Source of the DNA: Hyphomicrobiales bacterium
GTDB taxonomy: Bacteria > Pseudomonadota > Alphaproteobacteria > Rhizobiales > JAJFHR01
Direction: 5' to 3'
NCBI GenBank assembly: GCA_021775475.1
Contig: JAJFHS010000050.1
Span: forward strand, 96,093-160,092
Length of the DNA: 64,000 nt
Shown one piece after another: positions 1-9,161 of this stretch. Position numbers and translations under genes: made by a program. A model generated the notes under the pieces. That model saw only the letters and a program-made list of their open reading frames with translations, searched no databases and had not been told where the DNA came from. Positions within the stretch are counted from its first letter, which is position 1, and every line of letters starts with the position of its first letter.

Positions 1-582
1 GCAGAGCTGGTTGAAGTTAATCCGCTTGTTGTCACCCGTGATGATCAAATAATCGCACTGGATTGCAAATTTTCAATGGATGACAGCGCCATTGCGCGCC
101 AGCCGGAAATCGCAGCCTCGGGGTCTGGGGAAAAACTGAGCCAACTGGAAGTGCGTGGGGTGGAACTTGGCCTCAAGTATATCGAGCTTGATGGCGACGT
201 TGGCATTATTGCCAATGGCGCAGGTCTTACCATGACCACCATGGACGTGGTCAGCTTCTATGGTGGCAGGCCGGCAAATTTTCTCGAAATCGGCGGCGAT
301 GCCTATACCAAAGCCAAACCGGCTTTGGAACTGGTATTGTCTAACCCGTCGGTCAAAAGCCTGGTGGTAAATTTCTGTGGTGCCTTTGCCCGCTGTGATG
401 TGATGACGCAAGGTATCATTGATGCCTGGCTTGAACTTAAACCCGAAATCCCGGTTTTTTTCTCCATCCATGGCACCGGTGATGTCGAGGCCGTGGCCAT
501 GTTGAAACAGCGTATGGACATGGAACCCTTTAGCGATATGGACAGCGCCAGCAAGGCCGCAGTGGAGGCAGCAAGGCAATGA
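1..582 (+). CDS. SucC-like acyl-CoA ligase beta subunit, 3' part
   Basis: Partial gene whose 5' end lies outside the window; 193 codons are visible. It is the C-terminal part of an ATP-grasp acid-CoA ligase beta subunit (succinyl-CoA or malate-CoA ligase type), which with the alpha subunit joins a carboxylic acid to CoA at the cost of a nucleoside triphosphate. Visible are the end of the ATP-grasp fold with EVNPLVV and LDCKFSMDD, then the ligase-CoA domain with GDVGIIANGAGLTMTTMD and FLEIGGDA. The stop overlaps the start of the next gene (ATGA), so the two are translationally coupled. Several positions differ from textbook SucC (for example IHGTG where RLEGTN is usual), so the acid substrate may not be succinate. 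Confidence 0.85.
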   Translation, partial: AELVEVNPLVVTRDDQIIALDCKFSMDDSAIARQPEIAASGSGEKLSQLEVRGVELGLKYIELDGDVGIIANGAGLTMTTMDVVSFYGGRPANFLEIGGDAYTKAKPALELVLSNPSVKSLVVNFCGAFARCDVMTQGIIDAWLELKPEIPVFFSIHGTGDVEAVAMLKQRMDMEPFSDMDSASKAAVEAARQ

Positions 583-1457
583 TTATTCGCTCATCCGATA
601 AAGTGCTGGTTCAGGGAATTACCGGAAGGCAAGGTACGTTCTGGACCGAACGCATGCAGGAATACGGCACCAATGTTGTCGCCGGTGTTAATCCTAAAAA
701 AGCCGGAACAATTCATTGCGGTGTGCCGGTAACAGCAAGTGCTGTTGAAGCGATGGAGCAGGTGGGATTTGATTATTCGGTTCTCTTTATCCCGCCGATG
801 CTGGTCAAGGGTGCTGCCCTTGATGCGATTGAAGCTGGTGCTAAAGGCGTATGCATTTTAACCGAGCATATTCCGGTGCGCGACGTCATGTACATTATGT
901 CGGCAGCCAAAGAGCGCGGTGTCCAGATTCTCGGCCCCAACACCGCTGGCTGCGTCACACCTGACGAAGGTTTTTTGGGCTTTATGCCCGCGTTTAACAG
1001 CAAGATTTTCAAAAAAGGCCACATAGGTATTTTGTCGCGCAGCGGCAGTCTTGGCACCCTGTTCTGCCTCAATGTGGTTTCCGCCGGGTTTGGTCAATCT
1101 GCCTTCATCGGTATTGGTGGTGATCCCATCATCGGTACCACCGCCCGCGATGCATTGATGGCGCTGGATCAGTTGCCGCAAACCAAAGCCATCGTCATGG
1201 TGGGGGAAATCGGTGGAACCATGGAGGAAGAAGCAGCCCAATATGCCGCCTCCATGGCGAAGCCGGTCATCGCCTTTATTGCTGGCGGCGCTGCACCGGC
1301 AGGCAAAAAAATGGGTCACGCCGGAGCCATCGTCGTCGGCAACAAAGGTACATACAAATCAAAACGCGATGCCCTCGAAGCCGCAGGCGTTAGCGTGCTC
1401 GACACACCGGCAGGGGCGGTGGATGTTTTGCGCGAGCGCCTGGACGGTATTGCCTGA
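579..1457 (+). CDS. SucD-like acyl-CoA ligase alpha subunit
   Basis: A complete 292-residue alpha subunit of the succinyl-CoA synthetase family, the usual SucD length. The N-terminal CoA-binding Rossmann domain has [13 protein letters not shown] near residue 11, and the ligase domain carries the phosphorylated catalytic histidine, His247, in GHAGAIV. The [11 protein letters not shown] stretch matches the SucD phosphate-binding loop. It overlaps the beta gene by four bases, which fits a 1:1 heterodimer. No other TCA-cycle gene is in view, so this may be a second, specialised acid-CoA ligase rather than the housekeeping enzyme; the substrate cannot be read from the sequence. Confidence 0.88.
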   Translation: MIIRSSDKVLVQGITGRQGTFWTERMQEYGTNVVAGVNPKKAGTIHCGVPVTASAVEAMEQVGFDYSVLFIPPMLVKGAALDAIEAGAKGVCILTEHIPVRDVMYIMSAAKERGVQILGPNTAGCVTPDEGFLGFMPAFNSKIFKKGHIGILSRSGSLGTLFCLNVVSAGFGQSAFIGIGGDPIIGTTARDALMALDQLPQTKAIVMVGEIGGTMEEEAAQYAASMAKPVIAFIAGGAAPAGKKMGHAGAIVVGNKGTYKSKRDALEAAGVSVLDTPAGAVDVLRERLDGIA

Positions 1458-1474
1458 CGACGGGAGTTATTCCC

Positions 1475-2491
1475 TCATCTTTGCAATAGTCCCGGATTAC
1501 TGGCCAGATCCATGATATATTTCGTCGAAAATTCGCAGGAATACGGCCCCTCTACATAGGGTCCAATGGCGTAGGGGTCGAAACCTATGACAGCGCCTTT
1601 TTTGGTGAAGCGCCACTTGGACATATCCAAAACATGTGATTTTACCGCGCCGGGATAGGATTGTTCCAAATCGACGCGGGCATCTTCGATGCTACTGTCA
1701 AATCTCCCCGCTTTGGTTTCAACAATCATGTCGCTGCATTTAGAAATCAGGGATTTTATTGACGTATCAGAAAACAAGTCTCCGGTTTTCATTGGCCTGC
1801 CGGTTTGCAGATTGATGTTTATGGATCGCGACCAGCTGTTGGGATGGGCACCGTCGGAATAGTCATAAGTTGTGGCGGTGGCGGAGATCATTCGGGCAGT
1901 CAGTCGGCTTACTCTCAAATCGGTCTCCCGCTCCCACGAACCAATCGTTTGATCGTCGGTTGTTTCTCCCCAGGGTGCTTCGGCAATTGCTCTGTCAATC
2001 GCGCGGTTAAAGGCAGACCGGCCCGCGGATTGATCTGTGGTGTCGGAATAAGCGAATTTCAAACCGGAAAACCTGATAAAATAGGAGTTTTCCCCACCTG
2101 GCTGCCACCTGAAAACAGGCACCATGGCAGGTTGATAGCTGGAAATTTCAGCAAGTGTCGCAGCCCGGTTCCGGGTTTCATCAAGTAGGCAGTTTGGCTC
2201 TGCCTGACACAGGAAATCACGATATTTCAACCAGTTTCGCTGGCTGGTTTTTAAAAGTGCAACAGACCTTTGCACCAAATTGTCCCTGAAGGTGAAATAG
2301 GCTCTTTCCATGGCAGCATCCACCTGTTTTACTTTCGGGGTGGCGCAAATCGCCAGTTCTGTTTTCGTTGCCGCCTTGTTGCAGGGAAAGGCCAGAGCGG
2401 GAAGGGGGAGCGTAACGTAAACGGCAGGTAAAATTCCCAATAAATTTACCAGAACAATTCCCAGAGGAATGTTTGGGTTAAAAAGTTTCAT
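1475..2491 (-). CDS. Secreted protein with LprI-like (DUF1311) and DUF3298-like domains
   Basis: 338 residues from the ATG at 2491, preceded by an AAGGGAAA ribosome site; a longer frame upstream lacks a signal. Residues 1 to about 33 form a signal peptide. The next part has paired cysteines (FPCNKAATKTELAIC) and the repeated acidic/aromatic pattern of the DUF1311/LprI domain, known from some lysozyme inhibitors. The C-terminal half resembles DUF3298 (RsiV C-terminal type), with YSDGAHPNS and the phrase GDLFSD. It is probably periplasmic. Lysozyme or ligand binding is inferred from family only. It is convergent with the SucD-like gene. Confidence 0.7.
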   Translation of the reverse strand: MKLFNPNIPLGIVLVNLLGILPAVYVTLPLPALAFPCNKAATKTELAICATPKVKQVDAAMERAYFTFRDNLVQRSVALLKTSQRNWLKYRDFLCQAEPNCLLDETRNRAATLAEISSYQPAMVPVFRWQPGGENSYFIRFSGLKFAYSDTTDQSAGRSAFNRAIDRAIAEAPWGETTDDQTIGSWERETDLRVSRLTARMISATATTYDYSDGAHPNSWSRSININLQTGRPMKTGDLFSDTSIKSLISKCSDMIVETKAGRFDSSIEDARVDLEQSYPGAVKSHVLDMSKWRFTKKGAVIGFDPYAIGPYVEGPYSCEFSTKYIMDLASNPGLLQR

Positions 2492-2649
2492 ATGAATTTC
2501 CCTTTCGTGCATACTGTTTCTTATCGGTTTTGCCATGCTTTCGAATTTTTTGTAAGTGCAGCGCAAAGTCGAGACTTTCAGTAGTGATGAAACCACTGAT
2601 ACGATAATCGAATTCAGGGGCTGTCGATAGATTAACAAGGATGAAGAAT

Positions 2650-3735
2650 ATGAGCTCTCAAGCCAAAATACGTACAAGTGATGGACGCGGTAAATTGTTC
2701 GACAGCATTTTGGATACTGTGGGCGATACGCCCTGTGTCCGGATCAACAATCTCGCACCCGAAGGAGTGAGGCTTTACGTCAAGGCGGAATTTTTTAATC
2801 CCGCAGGTTCGGTAAAGGACCGTCTTGCCCTCAACATCATCGAAGAAGGCGAGCGCAATGGCAGCCTCAAACCGGGCCAGACCGTGGTTGAAGCAACCAG
2901 CGGCAACACCGGCATTGGTCTGGCAATGGTGTGTGCGCAAAAGGGTTATCCGCTGGTGGTCACCATGGCTGACAGTTTTTCGATTGAGCGGCGCAAGTTG
3001 ATGCGGATACTGGGCGCTAAAGTGGTGTTGACACCACGGGCGCAAAAGGGCTTTGGCATGTATCAAAAAGCAGTTGAACTGGCTGAGGCCAACGGCTGGT
3101 TTCTCGCCAGTCAGTTTGAAACCGCCGCCAATGCCGATATTCATGAAAGCACAACGGGGCCTGAGATTATCGCCGATTTTGCTGGCGACCGTCTGGATTA
3201 TTTTGTTACCGGGTTTGGCACCGGCGGTACCGTAACCGGTGTTGCCAGGGTTTTGCGCAAAGAACGACCCGAAACAAAAATCATCCTGTGCGAGCCTGCG
3301 AATGCGCAACTCATTGGCAGTGGCAATGAGCAGGAGCGCAATGACAGAGGTGCACCGGCAAGCAGTCATTCAGCCTTTGAACCTCACCCCATACAAGGCT
3401 GGAGCCCGGATTTTATTCCGCTGGTTTTGCAGGAAACCCTTGATAACAACAACTATGATGAACTGATACCGATTGCCGGTGGCGAAGGTGTTGAATGGGC
3501 ACAGAAGCTTGCTCGCAACGAAGGTATCCTGACCGGGATTTCCGGTGGCGCAACATTTGCGGTGGCGATGAAAATTGCTGAAAAAGCCGAACCGGGTTCG
3601 GTCATTCTGTGCATGTTGCCCGATACCGGTGAACGCTATATGACCACACCTTTGTTCGAGACAATTGCCGAAGACATGGATGATGAAGAAGTGGCTTTGT
3701 CGAAATCAACCCCGGGCTACCAGATGGACGGCTAG
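2650..3735 (+). CDS. Cysteine synthase family PLP enzyme
   Basis: A fold-type II PLP enzyme of the cysteine synthase/cystathionine beta-synthase family, 361 residues. Lys56 in NPAGSVKDR is the expected Schiff-base lysine, SGNTGIGLAM binds the substrate carboxylate, and GTGGTVTGV is the PLP phosphate loop. The C-terminal GISGGAT replaces the commoner GISSGA. The ATG at 2650 sits nine bases after AAGG; the upstream ATG at 2641 has no spacing to that site, so 2650 is preferred. O-acetylserine sulfhydrylase (CysK-like) activity is the simplest guess. The sulfite-releasing operon next door makes a sulfur role plausible, but no shared transcription is seen. Confidence 0.85.
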   Translation: MSSQAKIRTSDGRGKLFDSILDTVGDTPCVRINNLAPEGVRLYVKAEFFNPAGSVKDRLALNIIEEGERNGSLKPGQTVVEATSGNTGIGLAMVCAQKGYPLVVTMADSFSIERRKLMRILGAKVVLTPRAQKGFGMYQKAVELAEANGWFLASQFETAANADIHESTTGPEIIADFAGDRLDYFVTGFGTGGTVTGVARVLRKERPETKIILCEPANAQLIGSGNEQERNDRGAPASSHSAFEPHPIQGWSPDFIPLVLQETLDNNNYDELIPIAGGEGVEWAQKLARNEGILTGISGGATFAVAMKIAEKAEPGSVILCMLPDTGERYMTTPLFETIAEDMDDEEVALSKSTPGYQMDG

Positions 3736-3737
3736 AG

Positions 3738-3833
3738 CGTTTCGCTTTTGTATAGATTCACACCCCCCTCTCTTCGTCATCCTCGGGTCAAGCCCGAGGA
3801 TGACGAAGAGAGGGGGGCATTAAATGCGAAACG
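3738..3833. repeat. Palindromic repeat of the GTCATCCTCGGG family (R1)
   Basis: Positions 3763-3787 and 3793-3817 are a perfect 25-base inverted repeat with a five-base loop; its core is one head of the repeat family seen elsewhere in the window. An additional pair, CGTTTCGC at 3738-3745 and GCGAAACG at 3826-3833, encloses it. It lies just after the stop of the cysteine-synthase-type gene and before the converging small gene, so in RNA it could protect or terminate either transcript. There is no U-run typical of an intrinsic terminator. Confidence 0.85.
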
Positions 3834-3840
3834 TATTAAA

Positions 3841-4110
3841 TCAATCGTCATCACTATCATCAGCTGTGGGCAGATTTATAACCCGTCCTGTGTCTTTTTC
3901 GGGATCAATTTTAAAGCCTTTGCGTACCTCAACATTACGCAAAATGACATTGAGTGCGGTTGAATCAAACGGGTCGGGTGATTGCGGATCGGTGTATTTG
4001 GCCTTGATCGAGTGCAACATTTCAAGCTCGTTTGGCATCAGCGTATCTTCGATTTTATCAAGCTCCGAGAGCAAAACCCTGAGTTGAGCATAGGCGGTCA
4101 TATCAAACAT
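3841..4110 (-). CDS. Small acidic protein of unknown function
   Basis: 89 residues, not recognised. The N-terminal half (about residues 5-40) is predicted helical and rich in Leu, Glu and Lys; the tail ends in an acidic DDSDDD run. There is no signal peptide or membrane segment, so it is probably cytosolic. A weak AAAGACG lies six bases before the ATG. It ends next to repeat R1 and is read in the same direction as the exporter gene upstream, about 45 bases away. The consistent codon use and clean start support a real gene, but no homology is claimed. Confidence 0.55.
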   Translation of the reverse strand: MFDMTAYAQLRVLLSELDKIEDTLMPNELEMLHSIKAKYTDPQSPDPFDSTALNVILRNVEVRKGFKIDPEKDTGRVINLPTADDSDDD

Positions 4111-4155
4111 GATGATCGTCTTTCAAATTTTGAAGATTGAAACCATCATAGCAGT

Positions 4156-4914
4156 TTAAAACACAGCGCGGCGTAATAAATTGAGGCCGATGATAATCAG
4201 GAATAACAGGATTGCGGTGCGAAAGACTTTTTGCCCGATAAACTGGCGTACATAAGCACCGATGTAAAAGCCCGCTACAGCTGGCAATGTGGCAGCAGCA
4301 GAAATCCTCCAGGTGTCTTCATTGAGGATATCATAGGCGATATATGCCAGTATCATTGGCACTGAGGCGCACAGCCAGATTAATCCGATACTGCGGATCA
4401 TTTCATCCTTGTCGAGCTTGAGCGCAACCAGATACATGGTGATTGGCGGGCCCCAGATTGTCGAGATGCCACCGAGAAAACCGCCCAGCGCACCGGCAAA
4501 AAACCCCGCCGGTTTTTCGTAATCACGTGACAATCGAAATTCCGGCTGCAACAAGCTGATAGTGCTGAAGACAACCACGGTGACACCTATAAGACCATAG
4601 ACAAAGCGCGGATCAAAATCTGTCACCAGACGCGCACTTATCAAAATCCCTGCGACCAGAGGCACAATAACCGGCCAGAAGCGTTTGGCGGGGACAGCTG
4701 GGTTTCCCGCCTGAAGTGTTTGCGTCAGATTGGTGATAATCAACGGTATGGCCATATAGCCAAGCACCACCGGTACCGGTAAAACAGAAGATAAAACGCC
4801 GAATGAAATGATCGGCAACGCAATGCCGATGATGCCCTTGATCAGGCCACCAAAAAAGAAGGTAGCGCCAACCAGTGCCGCAATCTGCCAGGAGATGCCA
4901 AACACCGCTTCCAT
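4156..4914 (-). CDS. TauE/SafE-family (TSUP) exporter, probably for sulfite
   Basis: A 252-residue integral membrane protein with about eight hydrophobic segments and the TSUP hallmark FFGGLIKGIIGIALPIISFGVL near the N terminus, repeated in weaker form as GALGGFLGGISTIWGPP around residue 145. Members of this family export sulfite, sulfoacetate or other organosulfur anions. Its position at the end of an operon that should release sulfite from sulfolactate points to sulfite export. The ribosome binding site AAGGAGG, eight bases before the ATG, lies inside the outer arm of repeat R2. Substrate is inferred from context. Confidence 0.85.
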   Translation of the reverse strand: MEAVFGISWQIAALVGATFFFGGLIKGIIGIALPIISFGVLSSVLPVPVVLGYMAIPLIITNLTQTLQAGNPAVPAKRFWPVIVPLVAGILISARLVTDFDPRFVYGLIGVTVVVFSTISLLQPEFRLSRDYEKPAGFFAGALGGFLGGISTIWGPPITMYLVALKLDKDEMIRSIGLIWLCASVPMILAYIAYDILNEDTWRISAAATLPAVAGFYIGAYVRQFIGQKVFRTAILLFLIIIGLNLLRRAVF

Positions 4915-4922
4915 AGATCAAC

Positions 4923-5040
4923 CCTCCTTCGTCATCCCCGGGCTTGTCCCGGGGATCCATACCGCTACACGTACGAATACAATAAAACTGTCTTTTGGCC
5001 GAAAGTATTGAGGAATGGATCCCCGGGACAACGAAGGAGG
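4923..5040 (-). repeat. Dispersed palindromic repeat R2
   Basis: About 118 bases with outer inverted arms CCTCCTTCGT and ACGAAGGAGG, a GTCATCCCCGGG head on the left and a shortened head on the right that has lost about 12 bases compared with the other copies. The middle, read on the minus strand, starts TCCTCAATAC and ends GCGGTATGG, which matches the middles of R3, R4 and R5. It sits between the MatB-like gene and the exporter gene and supplies the exporter's ribosome binding site. Confidence 0.85.
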
Positions 5041-5073
5041 AATATTCCTAATTCTCCATTACTCACTATCGAA

Positions 5074-6609
5074 TTAGGAACTTTGTATTAAAAACAGGTC
5101 TTTATGTTGTTCGCGCAATATATTTTTCTGCACCTTGCCCATGGTATTGCGCGGCAGTTCGTCAACGAAAAATACGCGTTTTGGCAGTTTGAAGCGCGCA
5201 AGTCTGCCGTTAAGAGGATCAACGATATCGTTTTGCAAAAGCTCGCATCCCGGTTTGGCGACAACCACGGCGACAACACTTTCACCAAAATCGGGATGAG
5301 GTACTCCGATGATGGCAGATTCGGTGACACCGTCGAGGTCATCAATTTCGGTTTCGATCTCTTTGGGATAAATATTAAGCCCGCCGGAAATGATCAAGTC
5401 TTTGTTGCGCCCGACAATCGACACCCTGCCGTCCTCATCCATAGTGGCGATATCGCCGGTGATGAAGTAGCCATCGGCGCGAAATTCCTCGGCTGTTTTT
5501 TCCGGCATATTGCGATAGCCCTTGAAGACGTTAGGCCCTTTGATCTCCAGCACTCCAATGTCACCGGCTTTGAGTATTTTACCATTCTCATCAGCAATGC
5601 GCGCCTCAACACCGGGCAGGGCAAAGCCTACTGTTCCAGCCACACGCTCACCACGGTACGGGTTGGAGGTGACCATACCGGCTTCGGTCATGCCATAGCG
5701 CTCCAGGATACGATGGCCGGTGCGCTGTTCGAATTCGATGTGGGTCTCGGCCAGCAGCGGTGCTGAGCCTGAGATAAACAACCGCATGTTGGCGCAAAGC
5801 TCTTTAGTGAACCTGTCATCGCTCAAAAGCCTTGTGTAAAATGTCGGCACTCCCATCATAACCGTTGATGTGGCCAGACGCTCCAGCACTTTGCCGATCT
5901 CAAACTTGGCCATAAAATACATCGGTGAGCCATTCAGCAATGCGCAGTGGCAGGCTACAAACAGCCCGTGAACGTGATAGATCGGCAGCGCATGTAACAG
6001 CACGTCTCCAGGCACAAACTGCCAGTACTCATGCAATACCCGGGCGTTGGAAATAAGGTTGTTGTGGCTCAGCATCGCCCCTTTGGAGCGCCCTGTTGTT
6101 CCTGATGTGTAAATGATTGCGGCCACATCATCTTCATTCGCCGCGACAATATCATCGCTGCTTTCAGCGCCGCTGGCCAGATCACAAGCTGACCCCGCAC
6201 CTTCGTTATCAAGACACAAAACATGTTTGACGTTATATCTTGAAGAAATTTCTTTTGTACCGGTTTCAGTCTTTGGATCACAGACCACCACATGGGGGTG
6301 TGCATCTGAGATGAAATATTCCAGCTCGGATTGCGTGTAGGCAGTGTTGAGGGGATTATACGTCCCCCCGGCCTGAATGACGCCGAGGTATAAAAACAGA
6401 CTTTCGATTGATTTTTCGGCCTGTACGCTCACCCGGTCCTGGCGTTTGAGGCCGAGTTGTTTCAGGGCAGTAGCGTATTGCCCAATTCTTTTGCGTGCCT
6501 CACCATAGGTGATGACTGAATTATCGGGCAGGATCAGACAAGGCGCATTATCTATGCCAAAACCGCGCCGCAGGTGGGTGTAGAGATTATTTTCCGGGGA
6601 GAGTGTCAT
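5074..6609 (-). CDS. matB: Malonyl-CoA synthetase (MatB-like), AMP-forming
   Basis: 511 residues of the acyl-adenylate (ANL) superfamily. The P-loop-like motif YTSGTTGRSKGAM is at about 167-179, HVHGLFVA near 212, LERYGMTEAGMVTSNPY near 305, TGDIA near 385, and the C-terminal catalytic lysine in PRNTMGKVQK. The YGMTE/TSNPY context and the ERVAGTVGFALPGVE stretch resemble MatB, which converts malonate, ATP and CoA to malonyl-CoA, AMP and pyrophosphate. It is read with the sulfolactate genes, 23 bases after the dehydrogenase gene. What a malonate-type ligase does in this operon is unclear; another small dicarboxylate or sulfonate acid is possible. Confidence 0.8.
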   Translation of the reverse strand: MTLSPENNLYTHLRRGFGIDNAPCLILPDNSVITYGEARKRIGQYATALKQLGLKRQDRVSVQAEKSIESLFLYLGVIQAGGTYNPLNTAYTQSELEYFISDAHPHVVVCDPKTETGTKEISSRYNVKHVLCLDNEGAGSACDLASGAESSDDIVAANEDDVAAIIYTSGTTGRSKGAMLSHNNLISNARVLHEYWQFVPGDVLLHALPIYHVHGLFVACHCALLNGSPMYFMAKFEIGKVLERLATSTVMMGVPTFYTRLLSDDRFTKELCANMRLFISGSAPLLAETHIEFEQRTGHRILERYGMTEAGMVTSNPYRGERVAGTVGFALPGVEARIADENGKILKAGDIGVLEIKGPNVFKGYRNMPEKTAEEFRADGYFITGDIATMDEDGRVSIVGRNKDLIISGGLNIYPKEIETEIDDLDGVTESAIIGVPHPDFGESVVAVVVAKPGCELLQNDIVDPLNGRLARFKLPKRVFFVDELPRNTMGKVQKNILREQHKDLFLIQSS

Positions 6610-6632
6610 AGTAGCTATTTTAGCAAGCCCGA

Positions 6633-7649
6633 TCAGAGAGAAGAAGCAATTTTTTGCACATCCGCCAGAATAGCCCGCGAAACCGTCACACCATCTTTCA
6701 ATGCTACTTGTTTTAGCGCTTGCGAACGCGTTCCAGGCAGGCGCACCCCTTCTTGAGAAGCCACAAGACCAAGCAGTGCCTCGAGCCGGTCAGCAAAAAC
6801 GCCCTCGTCACGAATACCGTCTGTCGCAAAGGCAATGAGGATTTGCCCGACACCGGGCCTGTCACCTTCAGCTTCAAAGAACGAACTGGCTTCATAACCG
6901 AAATTTGCCCCGGTAAGAGCAACGGCCAGAATTTCGAACACCATCGCCAGAGCCGCACCCTTGGCATCCCCAATCGGTAACATAGTACCCTTCAGGGCAA
7001 GGTGTGGGTCAGTTGTGGGTTCTCCATCGGGGCCAAGCGCCCAGCCTTGGGGAATAGCCTCATCGTTTTTGGCAGCAACCATTATTTTGCCGCGTGCCAC
7101 TTTGGTCAAAGACAGATCCACAACCAGTGGGGATGCATCCTTGCGCGGTGCAGCAAAGGCCAGCGGATTAGTGCCATAGACCGGAGTGGTCGAACCCCAC
7201 GGCGCAATGGCCTGAGGCGAGTTGCCAAACATCATGGCAATAACGCCTTGCTGCGCCAGTCTTTCCACATGATAACCAGCCTGGCCCGAATGATGGGAGT
7301 GATTGATGCCGACAGCACTTAAACCATGTTCCCGGGTCAACGCGGGCAGGGTTTCAATTGCCAAATCAATCGCGGGATAGGCAAACCCGTGGTTGGCATC
7401 AATGTGCACTGTTGCAGTTTTCACCGCCGTCAATGTTGGTGTTGCGTGACCATCCACTTTGCCGCTGCGGGCCTGAGCCGAATAACTCGCCACGCGGGAA
7501 ATACCGTGACCTTTTTGTCCGGCACATTCAGCAGTCACCAAAGCCCGGGCAACGCTGCCAGCAGTGTTTTCGCTTGTGTTACTGGCAACAAGAGCCCGGC
7601 GAACAAGGGTTTCAAGTTCGCCGGGGTTAAGGGTGATTGTTTCGCTCAT
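6633..7649 (-). CDS. Ldh/MDH-type NAD(P) dehydrogenase, likely sulfolactate dehydrogenase (ComC-like)
   Basis: 338 residues of the malate/lactate/sulfolactate dehydrogenase family 2, whose fold is unrelated to classical MDH. Visible are [23 protein letters not shown] with the likely catalytic histidine, [13 protein letters not shown], and [11 protein letters not shown], all characteristic. In known sulfolactate pathways ComC interconverts (R)-sulfolactate and sulfopyruvate, giving the enantiomer used by the sulfo-lyase. The start codon overlaps the suyB stop (ATGA), so the two are coupled. The assignment to sulfolactate rests on this neighbourhood; the protein alone could be a malate, lactate or ureidoglycolate dehydrogenase. 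Confidence 0.82.
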   Translation of the reverse strand: MSETITLNPGELETLVRRALVASNTSENTAGSVARALVTAECAGQKGHGISRVASYSAQARSGKVDGHATPTLTAVKTATVHIDANHGFAYPAIDLAIETLPALTREHGLSAVGINHSHHSGQAGYHVERLAQQGVIAMMFGNSPQAIAPWGSTTPVYGTNPLAFAAPRKDASPLVVDLSLTKVARGKIMVAAKNDEAIPQGWALGPDGEPTTDPHLALKGTMLPIGDAKGAALAMVFEILAVALTGANFGYEASSFFEAEGDRPGVGQILIAFATDGIRDEGVFADRLEALLGLVASQEGVRLPGTRSQALKQVALKDGVTVSRAILADVQKIASSL

Positions 7650-8815
7650 GCGCTGCGATAGAGTTTGGTCATGACAAATTCTCTGTGCCCAAGCGCTTCA
7701 GCCGCGGTGCTGCGGCCATTGGCAGTGCGTCTGATCATCTCAATCAGATTGTCGCCCGCTGAATCAATGGTCAGGTCGCGGCGCAGAATGCCCGATACAT
7801 CCACATCAATGTGTTCCGACATGGTGCGGACGGTGCGCGGATTGGCCGAGATTTTAATTACCGGAATAATCGGATTGCCGATGATGTTGCCCTGACCGGT
7901 AGGAAACGTGTGTACCACATAACCGGCAGCTGCCATCAAGGTAACGCATTCAGCCGCCGCTGACGATGTATCCATATAATAAAGTCCGGCACCTTTGGCG
8001 GGTTCTTCGGCAGGTCCAAGCACATCGATATAAGTAGACGTACGGCCGATTTTTTCGAGGTTGCCAAGCGCCTTTTCCTCAATCGTTGTCAGGCCACCTT
8101 CGATATTGCCTTTGGTCGGCTGGCTGTCGGACAGGTCATCAACCTTAAACGGCTCAATCACATCATCCATATAGGCCTGCCAGGTCGCCATGAATTTTTT
8201 GCCAACCTCAGGTGTGGCAGCGCGTGCCTCACATAAGTGTTCGCCACCGGTAATTTCTGACGTTTCACCAAAGCAGCCATAAATGCCGCGCGGCAGTAAT
8301 TTGTCATACATATTACCAACCGTGGGGCACGATCCCAGACCGGTAGTGGTATCGGATTCACCGCATTTGGTTGAAATCCAAAGGTTTTCAATCGGGCATT
8401 CCTCGCGCTGTAGCTCTGTTGCCCAGTGGACGAATTCCTTGGCTTTGCGACCGGCTGTTGCAATGGTGTTCAAATCACCATTCTGCTCAATCCAGAAGCC
8501 TTCGACCGGCTTGCCGGTTTTGGCTATGCCGTCGACGATTTTCTTGGTCCACTCAGGTTCAATACCAATAACGATACAAGCGGCCACATTGGGGTTGGCG
8601 CCAGTGCCAATCATGGTGCGGAAATGCAAATCAAGATCTTCGCCAAACTGCAAACGTCCATAGGAATGGGGCAGGGCGATGGTGCCTTTGATATTGTTGG
8701 CAACCGCTTCACACGCGGCATTGGAAATATCATCCACCGGCAAAATCACCACATGGTTGCGCACACCCACACGGCCGTTTTCACGCCGGTAGCCAAAAAT
8801 TGTCTGATTACTCAT
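7646..8815 (-). CDS. suyB: Sulfolactate sulfo-lyase large (beta) subunit
   Basis: 389 residues of the altronate/galactarate dehydratase large-subunit superfamily. SuyAB removes sulfite from (R)-3-sulfolactate to leave pyruvate. Visible features are [19 protein letters not shown] at the N terminus, [19 protein letters not shown] near 170, [13 protein letters not shown] near 200, [17 protein letters not shown] near 305 and [10 protein letters not shown] near 335; the cysteines and surrounding acids match iron-dependent members. The separate small SAF-domain gene just upstream and the whole-length resemblance favour SuyB over altronate dehydratase. The gap to suyA is nine bases. Confidence 0.85.
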   Translation of the reverse strand: MSNQTIFGYRRENGRVGVRNHVVILPVDDISNAACEAVANNIKGTIALPHSYGRLQFGEDLDLHFRTMIGTGANPNVAACIVIGIEPEWTKKIVDGIAKTGKPVEGFWIEQNGDLNTIATAGRKAKEFVHWATELQREECPIENLWISTKCGESDTTTGLGSCPTVGNMYDKLLPRGIYGCFGETSEITGGEHLCEARAATPEVGKKFMATWQAYMDDVIEPFKVDDLSDSQPTKGNIEGGLTTIEEKALGNLEKIGRTSTYIDVLGPAEEPAKGAGLYYMDTSSAAAECVTLMAAAGYVVHTFPTGQGNIIGNPIIPVIKISANPRTVRTMSEHIDVDVSGILRRDLTIDSAGDNLIEMIRRTANGRSTAAEALGHREFVMTKLYRSA

Positions 8816-8824
8816 GAGTGTCTC

Positions 8825-9112
8825 CTACCAGCGTTTGGTTTTAATGTTATGGACGTGGGCGTGTTCGCCCTTGGCAATGTCAGCCACCGCTTTGCCAATG
8901 TCCTGGCCATATTTGATGATGGTGTCGCCATTGGCGATATCCACCAGAGCCACTTTGTGACCAATAGGAATATCGTGTTTGGTGTTCAAGGTGAAGGTGG
9001 TGTCATCTTCGGTAATCAGGCCCAGCATTTCGGTGCCGGCCTTCAAACCTTCAATGACAACAACACCGACGGAATCTTTTGGACTGTGCACAAGAAAATG
9101 CGGTTCGGCCAT
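8825..9112 (-). CDS. suyA: Sulfolactate sulfo-lyase small (alpha) subunit
   Basis: 95 residues forming a single SAF domain, the usual partner of the large subunit in two-gene sulfo-lyases. It starts MAEPHFLVHSPKDSVGV and contains the SAF core LNTKHDIPIGHKVALVDI near residues 41-58, with YGQDIGKAVADI after it. A GGGAGA ribosome site precedes the ATG. It is the first gene of the minus-strand operon suyA-suyB-dehydrogenase-matB-exporter, and a LacI-type palindrome lies about 50 bases upstream. Confidence 0.85.
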   Translation of the reverse strand: MAEPHFLVHSPKDSVGVVVIEGLKAGTEMLGLITEDDTTFTLNTKHDIPIGHKVALVDIANGDTIIKYGQDIGKAVADIAKGEHAHVHNIKTKRW

Positions 9113-9161
9113 GAATTGTCTCCCGGTAAGTTGTTGATTGTCGCGCTGGCACGAAAAAAAA

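Noticed and set aside
3748..3963. Open frame of 71 codons through repeat R1
   Set aside because: It is produced by the palindrome and is antisense to the small acidic protein gene, with no ribosome site.
7646..9112. Altronate or galactarate dehydratase instead of sulfolactate sulfo-lyase
   Set aside because: The split small/large subunits, the ComC-type dehydrogenase and the TSUP exporter fit sulfolactate better, and no hexuronate gene is near. Still possible without an assay.
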